Source of the DNA: Streptosporangium subroseum
Lineage (GTDB): Bacteria; Actinomycetota; Actinomycetes; Streptosporangiales; Streptosporangiaceae
Direction: 5' to 3'
Length of the DNA stretch: 64,000 nt
Assembly (NCBI RefSeq): GCF_900188345.1
Contig: NZ_FZOD01000003.1
Location: 124,001 to 188,000, forward strand
Below the pieces are notes generated by a model. The model ran no database searches. It was not told the DNA's origin and worked only from the letters and a program-made list of their open reading frames with translations. Below are positions 25,115 through 33,058 of this stretch, piece after piece. The translations under genes and the position numbers were made by a program. Positions within the stretch are counted from its first letter, which is position 1. Every line of letters begins with the position of its first letter.

Positions 25115-26238
25115 CCATTGTCATTGTTCGCCCGGAAGACCTTGGGGAGTCCGAAATATCCCGATGGCGGGAGCTGCAGGAGGAAAACCCATCCCTAGAC
25201 AACCCGTTCCTATCGGTGGAGTTCACGCTCGCGATGGGACGTCTTCGCGACTACGTACGGGTCGCGGTCATTCAAGACAATAACACAATTACAGGGTTTT
25301 TCCCCTATGAGCGCCACAGTTTCGGGATCGGCAAACCTTTGGGTGGTTTTCTTACCACCTGCCACGGGCTGATCTCGGCCCCCGAGCTGAAGGTGGACGT
25401 CCGGTCGCTCCTGCGCGCCTGCAAGATCTCGGTCTTCGACTTCGACCACCTGGTTCCCGGCCAGCCGACGTTCGCCTCCTACGAGTCGGATGTGCGACCG
25501 GCGCCGGTGATGGACCTCAGCATGGGCTTCGAGGCATACATCGACCAGGTCAAGACGAACTCCCCCAAGAACCTCAAAACGATCCGCTACAAGGAGCGCA
25601 AGCTCGGCCGTGAGCAGGGCGAACTCCGCTTCGAGTGGAACTCGGCCGATGTCGAGACGCTGCGCACGCTCACGAGCTGGAAGTCCGGCCAGTACCGCAG
25701 GACCGGCCGCGTGGACCGCTTCGCCCAGCCGTGGATCGTCCGGCTGCTCGACGAGATGCACGCCGAGAAGTCCGAGACCTTCGCCGGCGTCCTGACCATG
25801 ATCTACGCCGGAGACAGGCCCGTCGCCGGGCACTTCGGCCTCCGCACGGCAACCACCCTGGTCGGCTGGTTCCCGGCCTATGACCCGGAGTTCGCGCGCT
25901 ATTCACCCGGAATCGTGCACCATCTCCGCATGGCGGAACACGCCGCGGGATCAGGCCTGCGACAGGTGGATATGGGCAAGGGCGGCCGCGAATACAAGAG
26001 CTGGTTGAAAAGTGGCGATCTGTTCGTCGCCGAAGGTCGTGTCTCCCGTCCTTCCCCGGCGGCGGCGGTTCATTGGATAGGCCGCACGCCGGTCAACAAA
26101 ATCCGCACGATTATTACGGATCATCCGTATTTGTATAGATTCGCCGATCGCGTGCTGAAAGGTTTCGGCCGAATGCGCAGTCCAGCGCAGAACCAATCAT
26201 CCGCGCCCGCCGTCAAGGAGCCATGGGGAGTGGGCTAA
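25111..26238 (+). CDS. CelD/FemAB-like GNAT acyltransferase, copy 1
   Basis: This is a 375-residue protein with the double-GNAT fold of the Acetyltransf_6 (CelD/FemAB-like) family. Signatures shared with the copy at 46358-47443 include VRP-DLG near the start, FDFDHLVPGQP, the central WKSGQYRRTGRVDRFA, PVAGHFGLRTATTLVGWFPAYD and the C-terminal VDMGKGGREYKSWLKSG. Members are thought to move acyl or aminoacyl groups onto polysaccharide or peptidoglycan precursors; the donor here is unknown. The GTG start overlaps the upstream stop (GTGA). Its first ~200 bases and last ~100 are AT-richer than the middle. A hairpin spans the stop codon. Confidence 0.86.
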   Translation: MTIVIVRPEDLGESEISRWRELQEENPSLDNPFLSVEFTLAMGRLRDYVRVAVIQDNNTITGFFPYERHSFGIGKPLGGFLTTCHGLISAPELKVDVRSLLRACKISVFDFDHLVPGQPTFASYESDVRPAPVMDLSMGFEAYIDQVKTNSPKNLKTIRYKERKLGREQGELRFEWNSADVETLRTLTSWKSGQYRRTGRVDRFAQPWIVRLLDEMHAEKSETFAGVLTMIYAGDRPVAGHFGLRTATTLVGWFPAYDPEFARYSPGIVHHLRMAEHAAGSGLRQVDMGKGGREYKSWLKSGDLFVAEGRVSRPSPAAAVHWIGRTPVNKIRTIITDHPYLYRFADRVLKGFGRMRSPAQNQSSAPAVKEPWGVG

Positions 26239-26247
26239 ACCACTCCC
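26226..26247 (+). terminator. Hairpin with the acyltransferase stop codon in its loop
   Basis: GGGAGTGG (26226-26233), loop GCTAAA holding the TAA stop, CCACTCCC (26240-26247); a perfect 8-bp stem. Likely terminator of the two-gene unit. Confidence 0.55.
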
Positions 26248-26385
26248 GCGCTGCAGACCACCCGTCAGGACCCCGCGCATCCCTCCTCGCATTCGCCATT
26301 TTCCCGATCATCCAGATCGCGTATGGCCCCGGGTCCGTCCGCTAGTCACCCCTGACGACTGACCGCCCGGAAGGACATCCGTCAT

Positions 26386-27264
26386 ATGACCCCCGAAACC
26401 ACCAAGCACTACAACGGCAAATCTTCTCTGGGTATGAACTCGGAAACCACCAAGCAGTACGGCGGAAAGCCCCCGCTGAGAGCGATGCCGCCGATCGAGC
26501 GATTCACCCCGCTCACACCACACGTGGCGATTTCTCCCACTGTCAGCGTCGTGGTGCCCGCCATGAACGAAGCGGAGAACCTTCCTCACGTTTTCGCGAC
26601 CCTGCCGCACTGGATTGACGAAATCGTGCTCGTCGACGGCAATTCCACGGACGAGACCGTCGCCGTCGCCAGAAGGCTGCGCCCCAACATCCGGGTGATC
26701 ACCCAGACCGGCAAGGGCAAGGGCAACGCGCTGGCGGCCGGTTTCGCCGCCTGCACCGGCGACATCATCGTGATGATCGACGCCGACGGCTCCACGGACG
26801 GCCGTGAGATCATCCAGTTCGTGGGCGCCCTGGTCACCGGCGCCGACTTCGTCAAGGGATCGCGCTACGCGACCGGCGGAGGCAGCGACGACCTAACCTT
26901 CAACCGCAAGTTCGGCAACAAGGTGCTGACCGCGCTGGTGAACAGGATCTACCGCACCAGCTACAGCGACCTCTGCTACGGCTACAACGCCTTCTGGGCG
27001 CGCCACCTGGACGTCCTGAACCCCGACTGCGACGGCTTCGAGGTGGAGACGCTGCTGAACATCCGGGCCGCCAAGGCCGGGCTCAGGGTCCAGGAGGTCC
27101 CGAGCCACGAACGCTGCCGGATCCATGGTCAGAGCAACCTGCACGCGGTCCGCGACGGCATCCGGGTCCTGAAGACCATCATCAGGGAGTGGCGCACCGG
27201 CCCGGCGCCCGCGACGCCACAGCCGGCCGCCTCCGCGCCCACGGCGGACCAGGGCGCCGCCTGA
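26386..27264 (+). CDS. GT2 glycosyltransferase (DPM1-like) with duplicated N-terminus
   Basis: This is a 292-residue GT-A enzyme: VSVVVPAMNEAENLPHVF (first strand), VDGNSTDETV, DADGSTD (the DxD-type metal site) and GSRYATGGGSDD. This pattern is closest to dolichyl/undecaprenyl-phosphate mannosyltransferase-like GT2 proteins, which charge a lipid carrier with a sugar from a nucleotide donor. The first 16 codons are tandemly duplicated (48 bases, at 26386 and 26434), each copy starting with ATG and reading ETTKxYxGK, so either ATG could initiate. It is followed by a second GT2 after two bases. Confidence 0.88.
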   Translation: MTPETTKHYNGKSSLGMNSETTKQYGGKPPLRAMPPIERFTPLTPHVAISPTVSVVVPAMNEAENLPHVFATLPHWIDEIVLVDGNSTDETVAVARRLRPNIRVITQTGKGKGNALAAGFAACTGDIIVMIDADGSTDGREIIQFVGALVTGADFVKGSRYATGGGSDDLTFNRKFGNKVLTALVNRIYRTSYSDLCYGYNAFWARHLDVLNPDCDGFEVETLLNIRAAKAGLRVQEVPSHERCRIHGQSNLHAVRDGIRVLKTIIREWRTGPAPATPQPAASAPTADQGAA

Positions 27265-27266
27265 TC

Positions 27267-28208
27267 ATGAGAAGCAGCGTCGTCATCTGCGCCTACACCG
27301 GAGAACGCTGGAAGGACATCCGGGAAGCCGTCGACTCGGTCGCGAACCAGCGACGCGGGCCGTACGAGATCATCCTGGTCGTCGACCACAACCCGGATCT
27401 TCACCTGCGGCTCAAGCGGGAGTATCCCGGCGCGATCGTGGTGGAGAACGCCCAGGAAAAGGGGTTGTCCGGCGGCAAGAACACCGGGGCGGCGATCGCC
27501 TCCGGCGACATCGTGGCCTACCTGGACGACGACGCGATCGCCGAGCCCGGCTGGCTGGAAGCGCTGGAGAAGGGCTTCGGTGACCCGGCCGTCATGGGGG
27601 TGGGCGGGCTGACCAGGCCGCTGTGGACGGCCGGGCGCCGTCCTCGCTGGTTTCCCCGCGAGTTCGACTGGACCGTGGGCTGCACGTATCGGGGCATGCC
27701 CACCAGGCGGGCGCCGATCCGCAATGTCATGGGCGGGAACGCCGCCTTCCGCAGGCAGGTCGTGGGCGACGTCGGCGGGTTCCACACCGGCATCGGACGC
27801 AGCGTGCAGGGACGCAGGCCCCGGCCCCTGGGCTGCGAGGAGACCGAGTTCTGCATCCGGCTCTCCCAGCGGATACCGGGCGCGGTGCTGCTGTTCGAGC
27901 CGGACGCGGCGATCGGTCACAAGGTGCCGGCCGTTCGCTCCACGTTCGCCTATTTCCGGTCCCGGTGTTACGCCGAGGGCCTGTCCAAGGCGCTGGTCAC
28001 CCGGAGCGTCGGAACCGTCGACGGGCTGGCGAGCGAGCGGGCACACGCCCTGAAGGCGCTTCCGCTGGGCGCGCTGCGCGGGGTCGGGGAAGCGCTCAGG
28101 GGCGATCTGTCCGGCTTAGGCAGAGCCGGGGCGATCGTCGTCGGCCTCACCTGCACCACCTGGGGCTACGTTGTCGGTTCCCTTCGTCTGAAGCGAGGGC
28201 GTGCATGA
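27267..28208 (+). CDS. GT2 glycosyltransferase
   Basis: This is a 313-residue GT-A protein: SSVVICAYTGERW at the start, GGKNTGAAIASGDIVAYLDDDA with the metal-binding DDD near residue 85, NVMGGNAAFRR, and LGCEETEFCIRLSQ carrying the catalytic acidic ED pair. The C-terminus has a hydrophobic helix (RAGAIVVGLTCTTWGYVVG), so it is probably membrane-associated. Its stop overlaps the ATG of the deacetylase gene (ATGA). The order GT2-GT2-deacetylase-membrane protein fits assembly of a surface polysaccharide; the sugars are unknown. Confidence 0.88.
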   Translation: MRSSVVICAYTGERWKDIREAVDSVANQRRGPYEIILVVDHNPDLHLRLKREYPGAIVVENAQEKGLSGGKNTGAAIASGDIVAYLDDDAIAEPGWLEALEKGFGDPAVMGVGGLTRPLWTAGRRPRWFPREFDWTVGCTYRGMPTRRAPIRNVMGGNAAFRRQVVGDVGGFHTGIGRSVQGRRPRPLGCEETEFCIRLSQRIPGAVLLFEPDAAIGHKVPAVRSTFAYFRSRCYAEGLSKALVTRSVGTVDGLASERAHALKALPLGALRGVGEALRGDLSGLGRAGAIVVGLTCTTWGYVVGSLRLKRGRA

Positions 28209-29008
28209 TCCGCGTGCCGATCCTGATGTACCACTCGGTCTCCGACCGGCCCAACGTCGAGACCAGACCGCTGGCGGTACGGCCCTCGGCCCTCGCCGAG
28301 CAGCTGTCCTATCTCAAGGAGCGCGGCTTCACCCCGTTGACGATGGCCGGCCTGATCGCCTCCCTGCACGGGGAGGACGACCACCGCCTCCCCGAACGAC
28401 CGATCGTGGTGACCTTCGACGACGGTTACGCCGACTTCCACAGCGAGGCGCTCCCCCTGCTGGAGCGCTACGGCGTCCCCGCGACGGTCTTCCTGACCAG
28501 CGGGTGGGTCAGCGACGCGGGCAGGGAGGCGGCGGGCAGGCCGCTCGACACGATGCTGACCTGGAGCCAGGCCCGCGAGGCCGCCTCATGCGGCATCGAG
28601 ATCGGCGGGCACAGCCACAGCCACCCCCAGCTCGACCAGTTGCCGGACAACGAGCTCCGCCAGGAGCTGTGGCGCAACAGGGCCCTGCTGGAAGACAAGA
28701 TCGGCGTTCTGGTCTCCACGATGGCCTACCCCTACGGATACTCCAGCGCGCGCGTACGGCGCGAGGTCCGGCGAGCCGGATACCGGGCGGCCTGCGCGGT
28801 GAACAACGCCCTCGCCGCCGACCGGCACGACGAGCTCGCCCTGCCGCGCCTGACCGTCGCCGAGAACACCTCCATGAAGACGTTCAGCCGGGCGGTCGAG
28901 GGAAGCCAGGTCCCACTGATCTATATGAGGGAGCGAACGCTGACCAGGGGCTACGCCGTCGTCAGGCGCGCCACGTACGGCCTGCGCCGGGTGCGCGGCC
29001 TCGTATGA
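28205..29008 (+). CDS. Polysaccharide deacetylase (carbohydrate esterase 4)
   Basis: This is a 267-residue NodB-fold enzyme. It has PILMYHSV, TFDDGYAD (the catalytic/metal FDDG motif, near residue 65), HSHSHPQLDQL (metal-binding His pair) and MAYPYGYSSARVRREV (the family RxxY-like region). It deacetylates N-acetyl sugars of a polysaccharide. There is no clear signal peptide, so it acts at or inside the membrane unless exported by another route. It is translationally coupled to the upstream GT2 (ATGA). The final codons form the first unit of a 29-bp repeat running past the stop. Confidence 0.88.
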   Translation: MIRVPILMYHSVSDRPNVETRPLAVRPSALAEQLSYLKERGFTPLTMAGLIASLHGEDDHRLPERPIVVTFDDGYADFHSEALPLLERYGVPATVFLTSGWVSDAGREAAGRPLDTMLTWSQAREAASCGIEIGGHSHSHPQLDQLPDNELRQELWRNRALLEDKIGVLVSTMAYPYGYSSARVRREVRRAGYRAACAVNNALAADRHDELALPRLTVAENTSMKTFSRAVEGSQVPLIYMRERTLTRGYAVVRRATYGLRRVRGLV

Positions 29009-29083
29009 GGACACGCCCGGGGCGAGACCTCGTCATAAAAAGCGTCCGAGGTCTGGCCTCGCGTAAAGACACGCCCGAGGCGT
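28997..29083 (+). repeat. 29-bp tandem repeat spanning the deacetylase stop codon
   Basis: Three units start at 28997, 29026 and 29055 with exact 29-base spacing. Shared form is GRCCTCG followed by an AT-rich core and GCGTCCGAGG or CACGCCCGRGGCG. The first contains the last codons and TGA of the deacetylase gene. Confidence 0.75.
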
Positions 29084-29110
29084 GGGGGAGGTAGGGCAGG
29101 TGGATTACCT

Positions 29111-32100
29111 GTGTGGAGCGCGGTTCGCCGAGCAGGGCCCGGTGCCGCCGGGGAGCCGATTTCCGATCACGGCACTGGTCTTTACCTGCCTATGCATAGC
29201 GCTCAACTACGGCGAATCTTCGCAATCAAATTTCCCGGCCGGGTTGGCTTAACCATGATGATGTTCGGCGTGAGGCAACGGACAGGCGATGACGTGACAA
29301 CGGGGGCGGCGAAGGCCGCGGGGGTCGACAAGACCGGGTCCACACATTCCGCGCCTCCGGTGCCGACGACGGACAGATCGGGCGACGAGGCCACCGGGCC
29401 GATGCCTCCCGGGGCGTCCGGCCGGGCCTCCGGAGAATCCCCCGAGGCCCCTGTCCGGGCCTCCGGGGAGGCTCCCGGGGTCTCCGGAGGGACCCTCGAA
29501 AAGGCCTCCGGGGGGATCCCCGAAACCTCCGGCGAGGGCTCCGAAGGGGGCGCTTCAGAGATCACCGCCACCATCCGGTTCCCCGTGCTCAGGGTGCCCT
29601 TCCGTCCCGCCGCAAGGTTGGACACCGGCATTCCGGCGTCGGACGTCCCCGCTTCGGACACTCCCCCGTCGGACACCCCGGAATCGGACACTCCCCCGTC
29701 GAGCACCCCCGCGTCGGACACCCCGGAGTCGGACAACCCCGCGTCGGACACCCCGGAGTCGGGGACACCGGCATCGGACACCCCCGGGGCATCCTCCGAG
29801 GAGGCCGATGCCACGGTGGAGGTACACCTCCTCGCGGCTTCACGGGCTCCACTCGCGTCGCAGGCGCGACCCGCTCCGTCCGCTTCACCCGCATCGCGAG
29901 CTCCATCCGTTCCGCTCGCCCTCCCAGCCCCAAAGACCAAGAAAGCCCGAAAAACTCCGAAGGCCCCGAAAGCTCGGAAGCCTCCGAAGGCCCAGAAAAC
30001 CCGGAAGGCTCCGAAGGCGGGCGTCGCCGTGGACGCCCTGCTGGAGAGGGTCGCGGCCACTCCCGCCGTCAGACCCTCGCGGACGACCAGGTTGATGCGG
30101 ACGGCCTCCGTGTGGCTGCCACCGCTGCTCACGGTCGAAGGCCTGATCATGTACGTGCTGGCCCTGCGGGCGGCGCCGGGCCCGTGGCGGGGCGTGAACC
30201 TGGCGAACATCGACGGCGTGGGCCTCGTCTCGGCCATGCCGAACACCGCGTTCGCCGCGATCCTGCTGATGATCGTCGCGTTCTTTGTCACGATCGCGCA
30301 GAACACCGACCGCAAGTTCCTGCTGCTCTTCCAGCTCGCGGCGATCACCTTCGCCCTGCACGGCGCGGCGGCCCTGATCGAGAACGAGGCCCGCTTCCAC
30401 ACCGCCTACGTTCACGCGGGCTTCGTGGAGTACATCAGCCGGACCGGGGAGGCCTCCCCCGTCCTCGACGCCCGCCTCGCCTGGCCCGGATTCTTCGCGC
30501 TGGTCGCGTTCGTCACGAAGGCGGCCGGGATCACCGACCTGACGACGATCATGCAGTGGACGCCCCTGCTGTCGAACCTCCTCTACCTGTTGCCGTTCGT
30601 GCTGATCCTGCGTCAGGTGGTCGCCACCACCCGCGCCCGCTGGTTCGCCGCGCTGCTGTTTGTCATCGTCCAGTGGATCGGCCAGGACTACTTCTCGTCG
30701 CAGGGTTTCACCTACGCCGTCTACCTGGCCTTCGTGGCGATCCTGCTGCGCTGGTTCGGCCGGGTGGAGTATCGAGAGAGATCGATGCCCGCCAAGGGCC
30801 TCATCCGGCGACCGCTGGCCCGGCTGGGCAGGCTGACCCCCGGCGAGCTGAGTCACCCCACCGGCGTCTACGACCGTTCGATCATGCTGATCGTGCTGAT
30901 CGGCCTGTTCGGAACCGCCACGGCGTCGCACCAGATCACCCCGTTCATGATGCTCGGCATCCTGACCGGTCTGCTCCTGTTCCGGCGCTCCTCGCTCAGC
31001 TGGGGCCTTCCGTTCTTCCTGGGCCTGATGGCGCTGGCCTGGATCAGCTACCAGACGGTCGCCTTCTGGAGCGGGCACATCGACGAGCTCTTCGGCGGCC
31101 TGGGCCGGGTTCTGGACAACCTCCAGAGCAACACCGGCGACCGGATCGACGGCAGCGACCCCAAGCACACGTTCGTGCTGGTCGCCCGGCTCGGCATCTG
31201 CGCCGTCATCCTGGCTCTGGCCGCCACCGGCCTGCTGCGCCGCCTGCGCCGCGGTGTCGGCGACAGGGCCGCGCTCCTCCTGCTGTGCACTCCCGTGCTG
31301 GCCCTCGGCCTGCAGAACTACGGGGGCGAGATCGGCCTGCGGATCTACCTGTTCGCGCTGCCGGGCGCCTGCATCCTGGCCGCCTACGCCTTCTTTCCCA
31401 ATCTTCCCGCCACCGCGGCCGGCGCCCCGGAGGAGACGGTGCCGATCCGCGCGTCCGGCCCCCGGCTCAATCCGGTGCTGACCCGCCGGATCTCCCTGGG
31501 GCTGGCCGCCGGGTGCGCGCTGGCGCTGTCGATGGTCTTCCTGGTCGCCCGCTACGGCAACGAGCAGTTCGAGCGGGTCTCCGCCGACGAGGTCGCGGCG
31601 ATGCACTACATCTACGACCACGACAAGCCGAGCGCCCGCGTCCTGTATCTGGTCCCGCAGATCGGCGAGGAGGTCACACCCGCCATTCCCTGGGGAGAGA
31701 AGGACTTCGACACGATCTCCTACGAGCAGGCACTCGTCTCCAGGAATCCGGTCCAGATCTCCTCCGTGATCGACAAGTTCCGTCTCTCACCGCCCAACAC
31801 CTACCTCGTCGCCACTCGGGGACAGGCGGGCTACCTGCAGCTCAACCACAACTTCCCCGGAGACTGGGCCCCGCGGTTCCGCGCCGCCCTCGACGCCTCC
31901 CCGGAGCTCAAGCGGGTTTTCACCAGCCACGACGCCGCCGTCTACACGTTGAAGTCCTTCCCCGAGGGCGTCGAGATCCCCGAGCCCGGCGCCCCGACCA
32001 CCGGGATCGGTGACCCCACCTCACCGTGGACCCCGATCGGCCTGGGAGCACTGGGTGTGACGTGGATCGCGCTGTTCGCCTACGAGCTTCTCGGCCTGCG

Positions 32101-32221
32101 CGGCCGCGGCCGCATCTCCAGGGCGAGACGATGGATCCTGCTGGTGGCGGTGCCCGCCTTCCTGATGGCCCTCATCGTGATCGTTGAGCGCTTCATCGTC
32201 ATCGGCACCCAACTGCCCTGA
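29111..32221 (+). CDS. Large multi-pass membrane protein with repetitive N-tail
   Basis: The protein has up to 1,036 residues; the start is uncertain (GTG 29111, ATG 29192 and ATG 29255 all lack a clear ribosome site). The first ~320 residues are disordered: Gly/Ser/Pro-rich, then a five-residue repeat S-D-T-P-x (coded about 29627-29790), then a Lys/Pro/Ala stretch (TKKARKTPKAPKARKPPKAQ). After this come about twelve transmembrane helices of GT-C or polymerase type and a C-terminal extracytoplasmic loop domain ending in two further helices. It may polymerise or transfer lipid-linked sugars for the GT2/deacetylase unit. No catalytic motif was identified. Confidence 0.8.
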   Translation: MWSAVRRAGPGAAGEPISDHGTGLYLPMHSAQLRRIFAIKFPGRVGLTMMMFGVRQRTGDDVTTGAAKAAGVDKTGSTHSAPPVPTTDRSGDEATGPMPPGASGRASGESPEAPVRASGEAPGVSGGTLEKASGGIPETSGEGSEGGASEITATIRFPVLRVPFRPAARLDTGIPASDVPASDTPPSDTPESDTPPSSTPASDTPESDNPASDTPESGTPASDTPGASSEEADATVEVHLLAASRAPLASQARPAPSASPASRAPSVPLALPAPKTKKARKTPKAPKARKPPKAQKTRKAPKAGVAVDALLERVAATPAVRPSRTTRLMRTASVWLPPLLTVEGLIMYVLALRAAPGPWRGVNLANIDGVGLVSAMPNTAFAAILLMIVAFFVTIAQNTDRKFLLLFQLAAITFALHGAAALIENEARFHTAYVHAGFVEYISRTGEASPVLDARLAWPGFFALVAFVTKAAGITDLTTIMQWTPLLSNLLYLLPFVLILRQVVATTRARWFAALLFVIVQWIGQDYFSSQGFTYAVYLAFVAILLRWFGRVEYRERSMPAKGLIRRPLARLGRLTPGELSHPTGVYDRSIMLIVLIGLFGTATASHQITPFMMLGILTGLLLFRRSSLSWGLPFFLGLMALAWISYQTVAFWSGHIDELFGGLGRVLDNLQSNTGDRIDGSDPKHTFVLVARLGICAVILALAATGLLRRLRRGVGDRAALLLLCTPVLALGLQNYGGEIGLRIYLFALPGACILAAYAFFPNLPATAAGAPEETVPIRASGPRLNPVLTRRISLGLAAGCALALSMVFLVARYGNEQFERVSADEVAAMHYIYDHDKPSARVLYLVPQIGEEVTPAIPWGEKDFDTISYEQALVSRNPVQISSVIDKFRLSPPNTYLVATRGQAGYLQLNHNFPGDWAPRFRAALDASPELKRVFTSHDAAVYTLKSFPEGVEIPEPGAPTTGIGDPTSPWTPIGLGALGVTWIALFAYELLGLRGRGRISRARRWILLVAVPAFLMALIVIVERFIVIGTQLP

Positions 32222-32332
32222 CCGCCGGGCGGGACCCGAGCCGGTTCACCACCTGGCGCGGGCCTGGGTGTTCCCGCGACCTGGCAGCCCGATGGGTCAC
32301 CCGTCCGGGTTCCGGTAGTTCTTGCGCCCGGT

Positions 32333-32376
32333 ATCCGCCGGCAGCCCGGCCAGGTAGGCCCGGGCTGCCGGCGGAT
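32333..32376 (+). terminator. 17-bp perfect hairpin after the membrane protein gene
   Basis: ATCCGCCGGCAGCCCGG (32333-32349), 10-base loop, CCGGGCTGCCGGCGGAT (32360-32376). It is very strong without a T-tract and separates the glycan unit from the NRPS side. Confidence 0.65.
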
Positions 32377-32556
32377 CACGTTCTGGGCCGGTCACGCTGT
32401 CGGCGGCATGCCCGCACCGCGTGCGGCCGGTGGAAGGACACCACAATCTGGAAGGGCATCTCCGTGCGCTTCCAGCCGTTTCCAAGCCATTTGCGCGATA
32501 AGACCCAAAAAATCAGCCAGGACATCGTCTTCCAACAGAAAAAGGAGGAAAGTTCC

Positions 32557-32646
32557 ATGAAGGCGACATCAAATACCAAAAACATGAATACCGCCCACTC
32601 GGGGGCATTGCTCTGGTCTGCATGGAGTTCGACGAAAGCGCACTGA
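32557..32646 (+). CDS. 29-residue peptide ORF with strong ribosome site, upstream of the NRPS
   Basis: An ATG at 32557 has an AAAGGAGGAA ribosome site 6 bases upstream, the best in the intergenic region. The 29-residue product has a polar N-half (MKATSNTKNMNTAHSG) and a hydrophobic C-half with two Trp (ALLWSAWSS) before KAH. The DNA is AT-rich in the first half. A paired hairpin (32738-32778) follows at 92 bases. It could be a leader peptide, a small secreted or modified peptide, or chance. It has no similarity to the 31-residue peptides elsewhere in the window. Confidence 0.5.
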   Translation: MKATSNTKNMNTAHSGALLWSAWSSTKAH

Positions 32647-32737
32647 GCACCGTCGGCGACGGCCAAATACCTGCCCGACGGCGGCACTTCGACCCGCCCG
32701 GCATCCGCCGTCCCAACGCATGAGCGGTCGTTCGCCC

Positions 32738-32778
32738 GGTCGACCGCGGCCGCCGTCCCACCGGAGGGACCGTCGACC
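32738..32778 (+). terminator. Two-part hairpin between the short peptide ORF and the NRPS
   Basis: GGTCGAC (32738-32744) pairs with GTCGACC (32772-32778), and inside it GTCCC (32755-32759) pairs with GGGAC (32766-32770). Terminator or attenuator. Confidence 0.45.
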
Positions 32779-33058
32779 ACCATTGGCGAACTTCCTGCTC
32801 AATGCATGATTCGACCGAAAGAAAGCAAATAATTACATGTGACCGATATGTCACAAAAGGACGCTTTCGACCCTTCGGAAATCACGGAGCGCTACATCTC
32901 GCAAGGTAGTCGAAATATTACTCAAAGGTAATTATGTCCGACTAAATCTCATTAAGATAAAAAAGTGATCTATGCCCTATCTAAGTGGAGCACCCTTTGT
33001 CACTCTTGCCCGCGTACAACCTACGCTTCCTTTCCGTACACCAAGATGGAGACCGTAG
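32779..33058 (+). promoter_or_regulatory. AT-rich upstream region of the NRPS operon with an 18-bp palindrome
   Basis: This stretch is markedly AT-richer than the flanking genes and probably holds the operon promoter. TGTGAC-CGATAT-GTCACA (32838-32855) is a perfect palindrome with 6-base arms and a self-complementary-like centre, a candidate operator. Spacing differs by two bases from the classical CRP site. I could not pick a confident -10/-35 pair. Confidence 0.4.

Noticed and set aside
32838..32855. CRP-type binding site
   Set aside because: The half-sites TGTGA/TCACA are separated by eight bases rather than six, so the classical spacing is not met; kept only as an unnamed palindrome.
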